Source: Lumbricus rubellus (Eukaryota; Annelida; Clitellata; Crassiclitellata; Lumbricidae). Taken from it: a DNA stretch of 64,000 nt. Location: assembly GCA_945859605.1 (NCBI GenBank), contig OX243816.1, forward strand, positions 27,575,424 through 27,639,423, written 5' to 3'. The notes beneath the pieces were generated by a model, which saw only the letters and a program-made list of their open reading frames with translations, was not told the origin of the DNA and ran no database searches. Position numbers and translations under genes: made by a program. This document shows positions 46,063 to 59,600 of this stretch, piece by piece; position 1 is the first letter of the stretch, and each line of letters starts with the position of its first letter.

Positions 46063-49000
46063 GTTAGGCGGATTTGAATGCGTTTGTTGATCGCGATGAA
46101 AGCCATGGCATGCCTACGTGGTGAGATAGCCTAGGGGTGCTTTTGCTACTGCAGCTCGATTGATATATGGATACTTTTGCTTTCGACGTTAATCGTAACT
46201 TTCTTTTAATTTTACAGAGGCTGAGCATGGGTACGCGACAAGTCTACCGATGCCTATCGTACAATCGTCTCGCAGAAAATCGAAAAACCGAAAAATTCAG
46301 GGATCCAGGTACGGTGATGAAAATACGAGCTGACGGAGAGCGAGGCGGCCGAGGGGTCGTGGGGGGGGAGGGGGCCGGGGGGAGGTCTGGGGAGAGGGGG
46401 GAGCTAGTTTCCGAAAATGTTGGATCTCGTGGTAGTTTACGAATAGGACAATTGCACCAAGTTTAGTACGGGTTAAGACAAGCATGGATGGTTTAGTTTC
46501 TTTGTGTGGTTAAAGGTTTTGATGGGTCATTAGTTTCAGAGCTACTGTTGTGTAACTTATGTTACTTGCTGCAAGTGTTTGTTGGCATTTTTATGAATGA
46601 GGGTGGTGTGGGTTGAGTTGGGGGTTTTGTAAATCAAGTGTTTTGGTTGTTACAGTGGTTTCCTTCTAACAGGCAGCAGTGGTTCGGACACTACAGAACC
46701 ACTTAAGTCTCTTGTTATGTTATATTGTATGCATTGTATTCCATATGGTGCATTAGTGCTTACAGAGTTAGTCCTTGGGGAATTTTCAGCATTGTTGTGT
46801 GATGTGGCGTTATGCAGCCAGCAGGCAGACTGGTTGAATAGGCTTTTGGGTCACCCTAAATTGATTCCAGGCTGTGAACAGAACAGAATAGAACTGTGTA
46901 GATTGCTACCCATTCAGAAGTTATTCAAATGTAGGTTGACCATAAATTTTAACATGATGTAGCCAGGGAGCTCGTCTGATGTTTGTCCTAAGCCGATCAT
47001 GTGGGGCACGACGGGGCGGGGTGTTACGCGAAGGAAGTGGACTTTGGCAAGTTTTTATGCGGATAAAGGCTGTAAATTAAGGACCCTCGGTTCATTTTGG
47101 TTCAGCCTGCTTTTTATCAGGCAATGCAATATATCTAGTTTTAAACTGGCTTGACAAGTTTATAGGGTTCTTGCTACTTAGGCCGCAATGAGCAGCCTCG
47201 TTATGGAACTGTTTTGTAAAGAGACCTGTGCACAATAGCCTAGTGGTTAGCATGCTCTACTGCTGACTGAGAGATCAAGGTTTCAACTCCTTGCCAGGAC
47301 TATGATGATCACACATACTGTAAGCTGTCCGTATAAAGATTAGGTAGCAAGAAAAAGGACTGACCCTTGTATGCAGAGGCTAAGAAGAATGAAGCATATC
47401 ATACCCATGACTGCCTTTTGGGGGCAGCTTAAAATGCTTGCTCTTAGAAGAACTTCCTTTCTTGTATATAGAAATGAATGAAGAGGAAATTTAATTGTAA
47501 GATATTTGCGACTGACGACAGGTAACAGAACGACTGAGAGATGTTGACGTGTTGAGTAAATATCCTATCTTTGCCACTCGTTCATGTCTTCTTTCTGACG
47601 GGAGGGGGGCAAACGGTGACATGGTTACCGATGGGTAGCTTCCTTCACAACATTACTGAATATATGCATTCTTTTTATGAGGTGAGCAAGAGAAGGAATT
47701 TAAGCATCATAGAAACATCGGCTTTAGATTTCATTCTTTAAGAGAGCTGCCATGTATTGTATTGTATTGTATTGTATTGTATTTTTAAATCTAATTCAGT
47801 CGGTTTGACCATCAGTTGTTGGTCAGTTTGTTTACAGTTATGCATAGATCTAGCACATGACCTTTATTTATTTCTCGCATTTGCGGTAGTGCCCCTTCAA
47901 ACTCCTACTCAGAGGCGCTTCTGACTACAACGAGGACACTGCATCAGAGTTTCACGCTAAAGCACACGAGCAATTGCAAGTGAAGGACTTGCTGAAGGAC
48001 TCTACGTGGCGGCTTGAGGTGGATTCGAACCTGGAACCCTCCGACTCCGAGGCAATGAACCCACCACTACACCGCCGTAACCTTGGCCTATCCTCAATCA
48101 ACATGCCATAAACCATTAGACAAGTGGTTTAGTTAGAGAATTATTTTATTGACTCCTTTGCATTTGATCAGGTTAGATTTAAAAATAGGTGATGTGAATT
48201 AGGTGACATGAATAAGTGCCCTCTTTGCAAAGTAAACTGTTCCTTCTTTCTCATGAAGAGTGGGTGGACCTAGCAGGCAAATCAGTATTTCTTGAAGAGC
48301 TTCCAGTTTGCCCAAGAAATTGTATTTTATTTTGCCCTCTTTAACCCAGACATTGGAAGTTGTCGTCACGGCTTGGAAGTGTACAAAAGAACATTCATGG
48401 TGCAGAGCATAACTTGTGAATGAAGGACTTCTCCAACAGTTTCTCTATGTACACTGTGATTGTCATGAGCGAGGTTCGAACCCATAATAATCTCTGCATT
48501 ATTGGTTGACACTCTAACCAACTCTACTTATTTAGTCGCTTGTCTGCATTGATCAGTCAGATTACAACACAGCATAGGTCACAGGAACCACATTAAGTTA
48601 AGGCTGGAACACATACCGGTACCTCTAGGTATTCAATTTATTCATATTACTAGTTGAGTGTTGTAGCCCTTTGGCTTCTGTGACCTTGTACAGACAATAC
48701 ATTATGTGTTTTGATACATGTGTGCACAACTGTACATACATGATTAAACATGGTCATGGCAGCCATCTTTTTCAGACAGTTAATTTAATCTGTTATGCAT
48801 TTTGTCAGTCAGTCTGTTGTGCGACTATAGTTCATGTATAACCCGTCCTCAGTCAACTAGAAATTAGCAATAATCACTTAGCTTAGTTATTTGAATAATT
48901 AAACAATCAATCATTTACTGATCCAGAGGAATTGATATTGTATACAAAGATGCCTACAGCTTCTTGAGATACAAATGGATACCTGAAAGGATATATTTAG

Positions 49001-52000
49001 AGCTTGATAAAATTATTCTGTGTTAATGAGAAATTAGAACACTTCTCATGTGGACGTTTATGGAACAGCTGTCTACAGATTTCTGAATGACATACTAAGG
49101 CAAGTTGAGATCTGAAGAACTAAGCGTTGATTCCAAGGATACGTCTGAGACCAGATGTTAGGATACCGTCACGACTCACAAGTCCAAAGGCAACGATTGA
49201 TAGCATGCAGATTGGTGCTGAGCGTCTTTTTCGCTTCAACGTCTGAGTCACTGGCTTGAGTTTTTAACTTTCCAGCGAACTGTTTAGAGTTTGTCTGCTT
49301 GCTGACATTTTGAGGAATGTGTTTGGGGTGGAAGTTCAGAATACGATGATAGAAGGAGGTTGTGGTGTGCATTTAACTTACTAGTATGAAAAAGTTGTGT
49401 GGTGAACTGGTGATTGTAATTTCCTCTTAGCGCAATTAATTTAAGATTTTTTGGGTGAATCTAGTCTTGTGCTGGTGCGTATTTGGTTTAGGCATAGAAG
49501 TAGCATTGTTCATAGCTCTGTAAATTTTTAAGGGTTATGTAAAATTGTAGATTGAGTTTTATGTGGATCAATTGATAAGAAAATGTATTTTATCCATGTG
49601 GTTCTGAGCGCAATGTTTGTTTTTTTAAGTGAAGAAGGCGATAAAATTATATGACGTTTTGATCTCATTGCAAGGTGATGTATGTAGATATACATCAGAA
49701 TGTAGATATACAGTTTATGATTGATCGCGGATGATCTCTTGGCATGCTTTAATATCCAATGCCAGACACCAATTAACATCAATTTTGAAACTCTGACATA
49801 AATTTGCCACAAATTCCAGGGTGATTTAAATGTTTCTTGTTTAATTATAGTCTAAGGCAGTAAATTAAGAAGGTCAAACTTGTAGTAATAACATAGACTG
49901 CTGAATACTCAACTTTTGTAAACAAAGAAGGATGAAAGCGATATAGAAAAGGGAAATTAATCTAAAGATAACAAAGAAAAGTTCTGCTGCGTTGCCAGCC
50001 GCTCGCAATTCATTGGACGTGCAGCATAATTCAGTTTGTTTCTGTCGAGTGATGCGCTTCAGACGATTGTAAATGGCAACGAGACAATGCAAACAGAGAC
50101 AAGTGCAGGGATATACAGAAATGCAAAGACATGCGCATCGCATACAAATGCAGACGGACAAACACAAACATTGAAGGACGTCTGCACATACGTTGGTCAT
50201 CTCCACGTTTCTGATATTTTACCAGAAATAATGTAAAGCAAATGAGAAATTCGCAAATCCTTGACATCATCTCACCGCCTGAAGGGCACTCGTAGGCTGA
50301 CGTGTGGCTATTCTGTTGCTGAATATTTGACGAAATTCAGTGCGGAGAGAAGAATAGCGTGATATACATTTGGGGTGAGTCATCGAGAGGGCGTGGCTTT
50401 GGGATCAATGTCCGGAAGACCCTTTTCTAGGACACAGAGTACACTGGCTATTTGCCATGCAACCTGCCCGACAACAAGTTCAACGAGTACAGTCGAACGG
50501 AGGGATGTTGATGAAAGTGCTGCAATCTCAGTGATAGCAGATGAATCGAACTAAATATTTGCTTTGGGGATTGCTACTCGTCATGGCTGCTGTCTGTATA
50601 GAGCAGAACTTGCATAGAATGCTAAAATTCTAGTGTAATGCGGTTCCATTTGTGTGGCAATATATCGTGTTTTCTCTGTTCTTGTGTTGTCATCAACGAT
50701 CGTTAATATTATTTTTTGTAGTTTTATTTACTTCTCGTGATTCGTAGATCTGTCATCATGTAATGTGGTTGATTTAATCTATTTTTGGTGTATTATTGTA
50801 CCCACAATGACTCTGTGGGAATTCACTAGATTCAATTTCTATATATATACAACATTTGGTCTGTTTGGAGATATGTTACTGTAACAAAACCATAGATATT
50901 CATGAGATTTTGGTGATTTAAATCCATGAATTTGCATGCAACTGGCTTTTGGTATGGGCAGAAATGTTTGGCTGTGTAGTGCAGCACCTTAATATGCCCA
51001 GAGATACTAGCTTAGCGGTTGAAGTATGAACTATATTTGCTTAAGTGAATATTTTACTTGGAAGAAGTACTGAGAGTATTGTTAATTTCATTGGCAATAA
51101 CTGACAGTTTTTGGTTGTTGCTGAGGTTGATGCTGACAATTGTGCCAACTTATAATCGGTGTATATGCTTTGTTTCATATAGATCTGTGCGTTTGTGTGC
51201 TTGTTTTGACTTTTGCTTAATTAATGGATGTTGATGCTCCAGCCGGTTGTTAATGGCCTTTGTTCTTGCAGTTTCCTGCTATTATAGATCGGTAACCGAA
51301 CCTTGGCTAATTTTCCTTATTCATTTGTGCTTGATGTCTTCAGCTCTTCAACCAATGATTATAATTCGTCATCAGCTCACCTGTTTTGTGTTTGTAGCGA
51401 TGCATTAAGATATTTGAACTGACTCTGGGTTGAGTGGATGTAATACATTGTAACATTACAGAGCTGTTCCTTCTCTGTGGTTGGTCCAACAACCAACCTG
51501 GAATGGGCTTCCTTTGACTAAACGACACGTCTGAAACTGTTGAAGGCTACTTTTTTCACTTGATCTTGGCTGGGTGTGCCTCTGAGTAGATATATTGAAA
51601 GGGCGCTAGATATAAATTCTGATTGATTGATAATTATAGCATTGCCGAGCTTGTGTTGTTGTCAGGAAAATGCTGCCTGGCTCCATCTTTTTTTGGATGT
51701 ATCCGTCTGTGTGTAGCACAATATTTTCTGAATCATTCATCGCATGTTTGCCTGTCATCAGTTCTAATCTAATTTTCAGTGATTTTTATGATCTGTTTTG
51801 ATCAAAATCCACTTTTTTCTTACGTCTGTGATGGGTGTTTTCGTTTCCGTGGGTCTCGTGTGTTTGTTGAGTGTTTGCCTGAAATATGAATCATCAGAAA
51901 TCTGAAGGTTGTCGGCTCTAAAATGTCAAGGCCCTTACTCTGTGTTTCTGTTATGTTGCTTTCCATGTGTTTTAGTCCTGTGCTGTTCAAAGTCCAGATC

Positions 52001-55000
52001 ATAGAACCTAGGAAATTGGCACTCGGATCTGTAGTACAGTGCAGCCATTCCCAGTCCTCTCACCTTTTTTTAGTTTGAACACCATCATCACACTCTCACT
52101 GTGTCCTTCTCACCCTTCTACGGCCTTCTCCCTATCCTGCCATTAATCACAGGATGAGAAATTTCATTTCAAACTGCCTCTATGTCTTGAAAGAAATGAT
52201 GAAGAACAATTTGTAGTATTATTATCATTCAAAGTTTAGTTTTAAATTTTATGTCGATGCCTAGCATTGATCAAAGAGATGTACTTTTTTGTATATTTTG
52301 AACTGAGATTTCTAACTGTTGGTCTTATAACTGTTGAGGTAAGGTTAGCTTCACATTAAAAACATTTATCCGGTAAAATTTAATAACAGAATGAATTGTA
52401 GGATTACTTGCTTGTTACTTGCATTGCACAAAATGTTATCTTGCAGCAGTGAATAACTTTTCATTCCCATTTACGTTAAGAGAGCATTTCTTCTTCTTTC
52501 GCTTCAGGCTCGGATTAATCTATCTATGACGAGGGATCAGACACTGGGATCCTTCTCTTCCACTTGTCTCTGTCTGTGTGTTTGTGCACATGTGTGAGTT
52601 TAAATTTGCAATAGTTAAAGGATGGCATAACTTTGAAGAGAAGAAGATGATGTCATGATTTGTAAACATGTTGTGTCCAATGTTCTAAGTTATGTCATGA
52701 AGGTTATTTGACATCATCCTATTAACCATGGTGGGTGGGTGGAGGGGTCTTGAGTGGAGGAGGGGTGGTCGGTGACTGCTAAGAGTTTGTTTGCCTTTCA
52801 GTTTTCAACTCCGGCTTCAAGTGTTGTGAAGTTGGCCTTGTAACTAGTTAAGTAGGTTGTCCTGTTGTTCAATTTTGAAATGCCCTTGTAAAGTTTGTGC
52901 CTGGGCTGAAAGATTCTTCATCCAACCAACCTTCCAAACCCCTCCCTCCAATTGGTTGTGCCTTTAGGACTGTTGTTTATAAAGCTAAAGGTATCAATTG
53001 CCCATAATCGCTTTTTGAGTGTCTTGCCTGGTTCCTGATCCACAATGTCAGGTCATCAGCGTCATCAGCCCTTCTAGGTGACTGACATTGCTATAAATCG
53101 GTGGTGGGTGGCCAGGACCTGCTTAGTGATACTGTTACTCATTTTTATGCTGCCCTCTTTGGAGTCGACCTTGCGGGGCCAGCGGGGTTTGAACCTGCTT
53201 CCTTTTTGCTTTTCATGCCAATTGATATATTACTATTCGACCATCATCCCATCCATGAACATGCTATATTTAGTGGCATACATGTAGTAAGTGTGGCTGT
53301 ACCTTTATCCCATCCATGAACATGCTATATTTAGTGGCATACATGTAGTAAGTGTGGCTGTACCTTTATCCCATCCATGAACATGCTATATTTAGTGGCA
53401 TACATGTAGTAAGTGTGGCTGTACCTTTATCCCATCCATGAACATGCTATATTTAGTGGCATGCATGTAGTAAGTGTGGCTGTACATTTATCCCATCCAT
53501 GAACATGCTATATTTAGTGGCATACATGTAGTAAGTGTGGCTGTACATTTATCCCATCCATGAACATGCTATATTTAGTGGCATACATGTAGTAAGTGTG
53601 GCTGTACCTTTATCCCATCCATGAACATGCTAATAGTGGCATACATGTAGTAAGTGTGTCTGTACCTTTATCCCATCCATGAACATGCTAATAGTGGCAT
53701 ACATGTAGTAAGTGTGGCTGTACATTTATCCCATCCATGAACATGCTATATTTAGTGGCATACATGTAGTAAGTGTGGCTGTACCTTCCATTACCTAACT
53801 AACTGTATGGATCACTCTGCAATGTGTGTGTGCATGTTTTGTTTGGCTCTTGACAATGCATTGCCCACTTCTTTGGTGCCTCAGTTCATTGTTTGGCTTC
53901 GTACCACCATGTATCTGAGCACTGGAAACCAAGGGAGAACAGATGTCAAACCTAATGTGTTGCATCTCCATAAGTGGGTGTCATTCCGTGACTCGGTAAC
54001 CAGATCAATTGTAGTCCAGTGCCACCGGACCTTGAACCATTGTTTCAGTAGTGCTGCTGTAAGACATTGTGAATTTGAGTGTGGGGATATTTTAGCTAAA
54101 ATTGTGGCATAACAGTTGGTCCCATCTTTCAAGTGTCCATGCTAAATATCACATATGCACCAACATTTTAACAGCAGAGGCTATTATTGTGTTAATTCAA
54201 CATCTGAATTATATGAATTTCCTGTGTGTTTAGTGTACACATGATGATGTATAATTAATATATGGAAGTTTGTATAGTCAGTGGTGCTATAGTTGTGGTG
54301 CTATGCTAAGCCATAATGTGCTGATTTGTGGAAATGTGTATACATCTGTACAGTTGAAATGCACACTTTTGTCAGTTATGTCTTCAAAGCCTGAGGTTCT
54401 TTTTTCTGCCATATTTTCATATTTCCTCATTTTGGAATGGCAGGATTTGCCAGTCACGGATTTCATACAGTAATAAAGAAGGTTTTACTGACAAATGCCT
54501 GGGAGTTGTGGCCTGATGGGGTGGGGTATGTGGTATGGGGCGTTGGTGGCCCAAAGAAGAATGGTCTCCTCAAATGTGTGTTCAATTCATCTGTTTGCAC
54601 AAGTCTCATAATGTCTCTTACTCTAGGTGTCTGTAGATTTTAGGATTTTGAAATATATGATGCTTTGTATAAATGTCTCTTGCTCTAGGTGTGTGTAGAT
54701 TTTAGGATTTTCAAATATATTATGCTTTGTATAAATGTCTCTCACTCTAGGTGTGTGTAGATTTTAGGATTTTGAAATATACGAAGTTTTATACGAAGCG
54801 TAATTAATGAGTTTTTATTCATATGTAGTTATTTATTTATATTTTGTTTCCATATATTTGGTATTTCTGTGTTGCAGAACTTCACACAATGAACTGGAAA
54901 AGAATCGGTGAGTTTCATAGATTGATAATATTTAAATATAATATTTAATATAATAAATCCTACCATTCCAAAATAATATTTAAACAATGCAGGTAATCTT

Positions 55001-56647
55001 TTATGTGAGCATACTGTGTTGAATGTCAAACAGCTATGGTATGTATTGAAAGCAAACTCAGAGGGTAATTTTGCATTCAACAATATCATCAACGATATTA
55101 ATATGAGAGAAATTGAGTGCTGTAAAAATATAATTGAGAGCTTAGTAGCTGGTAAAATACTTCACTATGTTCAATGCAATTTTTCGGTGACATACATGAA
55201 GGAAATATTATTTGTTAAAGAATATTATATTAGTTAAGAAGATGTTCTTGCGATGAAAATGTTCCTGCTATGAAATGTTCTCGCTATGAAATGTTCTTGC
55301 TATGAAATGTTCTTGCTATGAAATGTTCTGCACCATAGACACAACTATGAATGCATGAAATAAAAAATGAGAATGTGTGCTGTATTGTTTGACGAGTTTG
55401 CATATTTTCTCTGCAAGTTCTCTAACATTTTAAAATTGAAAAGCCTCTCTATTCATCCGACATTTCATGAGTTTCCTGCTGCATGGGCTGCATGCAGTGC
55501 TCGTTTTCTGCCATAACTTGAGATGATCATGTTGTTGATATTTAGCCAGTAAAGTTAAAAGCATTTGCATATACATTGGACCCAGTATAGTTGCATTTAT
55601 GATTGTATAATAATGAGTAAGATTGTTGATGTTTCTTGCTTTTCCTAAACCTGTGTTTGTATACATGTGAGTTGATGTTTAGGTGAAAGCTTGGTGGCTT
55701 TTTTGGTTTCGTTTTTCGTACATTTCCATGAAAACTAGAACTGTGAAGGAGCATAATGAATGAGCTTTTACTCGTACAGACTAGACTGGCTTAGAGCTCT
55801 GCTAAGTTAAGTTCAGTTAATAGTTAAATCCTTGGAACAGTTGATGCCCATGTGCCGTTGATATCTCATGAGTAAGAAGAGGAGGAGGGAGGAGGAGGGA
55901 GGGGAGAGAGAGGGCAACGGCCGTGCAAGATAAGGGAGGATGCAGTGCAAAGAGGACAGAGACAAATAGAGACAGACAAAAATGAGAAAGGCAGTGGAGA
56001 GATATACACTGCACACAAGCAGAGATGGAGGGGGGAGAGAGAAAGAGACAGACAGGCAGAGAAAGAGAGAAAGCAAGCAATCGAGAGCAATAGAGGAACA
56101 GAGAGAGAGACAGACACAGACAGACAGTGTGAGATAGAGATAGCATAGACAGAGACAGGCAGATATAGAGCCTCGCTAAGAGGAGTAGCAGTAGCACGGT
56201 AGAAAGAGATGTGAAGAGAGAAGGACAGATACGGCCAGAGACAAGTTTATTCTCTATGTCCCACTTGTGATTAAGTGCTCACATAAAACCACATGATAAA
56301 TAATAATTATCTGCACTGCTCATATACATCAGCACACTCATGTACTTTGGTATATTTGACCAGGTATATTTGCAAACATAGGCATCTATTGGCATACAAT
56401 TCATGGATGGATGAATGGGTTACCCATTGTGTAGCCTATACTTGATATATATGTAACTTTATATGTATCAATATATGCATGTATGTGTATATTCTATATG
56501 TATATAATGTGTATAGTATATATAATTATATATAATATGTATCTATCAACAACAACAATAATGATTATATGATGTTGTATATATTTATGTACTGTATATG
56601 CAATGCATACATACTTATATATATGTATATATAATATATATACATGT

Positions 56648-56699
<52 letters not shown>

Positions 56700-59600
56700 C
56701 TATATACTGACAGAAAAATGCTGCGCCTAGTCCTGCCTTGCCTGGTAGGCATTCACTGGCCTGATCTGTGAGGCAAATAATAGCATAAACATCCCTCCAG
56801 TCCTCCTGTTTGGTGTATATCTAGGGCTGTTTTTCTGAATATGCTGACTCTTGTGCCTTGTGCGTATACACTTGCACTCACACGCACAAACACACACACA
56901 CCCATGCACACACACACATGCATATAAATATATAAATTATATATATAATATTGGCAACATATTAAATGAAGCGTATTCAGAATGATGGTCGGGCACACAT
57001 GCATGTGCATTCTTAGTATGTTTACTTGGCTCTTATTCCTTCCTGTGCACGTCGTCGTCTACACATCACGCAAGTGAGGCAAGGCAGCCTCTCAACTCAT
57101 TTCGGATATCTGGTTCATTGACCTCATCCGATGATATCACATGATATGTAGCTGTGTGTGTGCACGTGCGTGCTTGTGTGCGTGTGCGCGCGTGCATGCG
57201 TGTGCGTCACAGTGCGTGTGTGCGTGTGTGTGTGTGTGTGATGGTGTGTGTGTGATGGTCCTGGCCATTGTTATGCTATTAGCATCAACAGCATCATCAT
57301 TATTATTATTAGTGTGGTCTGCTCTTGAGAAGCAATCAACTTCATTCCTAAGTTGTTGTACATAGTAAGGCTTAAAAGGAAAAGGACATTTTTCTATGAA
57401 GACAGTCTTCAAGACTTTGCCTTAGATGCCATTGGTTCTGGTATGTCATACTGCACTCACTATTTGCAAGCAAAGTGTGTTTGATACATGGATTGATTTC
57501 GATGTCTTTCTTTTATATCAAGTATTCAGAATCCTCTCAAAATTATTGTATCAACCCTATGGACTGGTTTTGTTTGTGCCACCTGGACAGATGGAAAAAC
57601 CACTACATGTATACCATGAAAACCTGAGATGGTTATGATGGTCAATGATGTAGGCACGTTAGATGGTTTTTCTTCATTGAACCTTCTTCTTCCTGGATCA
57701 GCGTATCATTATCGAGAAATGAGTGCTGCAGAATGGAGTTGGAAGAGCAGTCACCCCACCCCATCACTAGAATACATTGCATGCAATTCTGTCAACATGA
57801 CAGCTAAAAATGCTGCCATTGAAATTTGGCAAATAAAAAATTTTCTTTTGGGAGGGGTGGGGCACAATGCACATTAATATCCTCCCTGCTTGACGCTACA
57901 TGCCTATGCAGTCGTCCCCCAGAAACCTTCATTCCACCCAAGAGAAGGGGACTGGATTGCATATTGCTGGTAGGGGAAGGCTTGGGAGGAAGGGGGTTGA
58001 GTCTGGTTGCTTGGAGGTGGGGGAATAGAATCCCTGAGTATATATCAGCATGTGTACTGTACTTAATCACAAATGGTTATTGGATTTATGTTTGTTACCG
58101 CAATGACTTAAATTAACTGCTCTGCCGCATTACAAATATCCTCATAAAATTATTAGGTAATTGGGGAGTAGCATAAGCAGAGGCTAAATATTTAGATAAT
58201 GGGATTGCTGGTGAGTCAGATGCGCTGAACTGGATGCAGGACTGGCACTTTCGTTGCTGCAGCAGCAGCAGCAGCAGCTGCACCTGTAAAGGATGCTCAG
58301 ATGCTTTGTCCTGTCTCTCGTTTGGTCAACACAGTTACCGGAAAAGCAACGGTGGATGGAGGGTCATGTGCGTGTGTGTGTGCATGCACGCGTGCGTGTG
58401 TGTCATTCGATAGTAAGCACGACCATATCAACAGCGAGACGCACTTGTGCGAAAATCAATTGTGCGAGTAAATTTGCTGGAAGAGACGAATGAAGTGCAG
58501 ACATGGGAAATCAGACGGACGAGGAGGAGGAGGGACAGAACAAAGCCACAAAATAAGAATGGACGTTACTCTGATATCATCAGTTCCATTGACCCGACAG
58601 ACGTAATGTAATGTCGTTCTCTTCAGAAACTTGTGGCATGGATATAAATGTGATGTAGCTTTGTGTCCAGTGAGATGATGTGACCTATATTGTAGCTTTA
58701 TAATTCAATCAGTGCATTCACTGTATGAGGTCTGCATTGCTATAGCATAATTATGTGCTTATGTCTTGCGTTTGGTTTGAATCTGAAATGACCAGTGTGA
58801 TATTTTCGTAAAGAAATGGTTGCTCACAAATTAACTTAAAAGACTCGTACAAGTTACATGTTGTATTGTCGGTACTTATGTAGAGATGCAAGTTTGAATC
58901 AGGCATTTGACTATACATCTCACTAAGCATTGTACTTTTACTAGCTTACGTGGTGTCAACGTTAAGGAAGAATAAGTTCATCTGTAGTCAAACCATGGTC
59001 AGTTAATTAAGGACAACCACGATGTCATAACCAAACAATTCCCATTTAGAGCTTGTGGTTTGAGTTGTGTTGATGTAACAATGCACACTAACCACTGGAT
59101 AATAATTATCCAGTGGTTAGTGTGCATTGTTACATCAACACAACTTAACTTAAGACAAATTATTTGTCTTATTTAGGCATATAATTAATTATGTACTGTT
59201 GTATGTAATGTCACATTAGAAATTCTGAGATGTAGATAGTAGAAAAGTAGCACAATTACTAGAATTAATTAATTAACTAACCAGCTTCTACAGCTGGGTG
59301 ACAAAAATAGGATTTACACATTGGGAATATGCATGTATGGATATTCTGTATTGTATGAGGAAATGTAGTGTAATGTACTGCTGGGGATATCATGGAGGGA
59401 GAGGAGAACAAATGAATCTGTGATCCAGGAGATGATATGTCATCTAAGCGGGAGATGACATTGCTGCAGAGGACTGTCAAACAGAAGCTGATGTATTTCA
59501 GTCATGTGATGCGATCGGATGAGCTTGAGAAGGCAATGATGCTGGCGTGTGGAGAGGAGACGAGGACAGGATGACGTCCGAGGACCAGATGGATGGAGGA

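Noticed and set aside
50031..50270. Overlapping ORFs with Cys/Leu-rich content on both strands
   Set aside because: No domain or conserved pattern; CAGA-like composition explains the openness.
55016..55237. 73-codon ORF in Mxd intron 3
   Set aside because: AT-rich, no domain and no splice sites giving a compatible frame; most likely chance.
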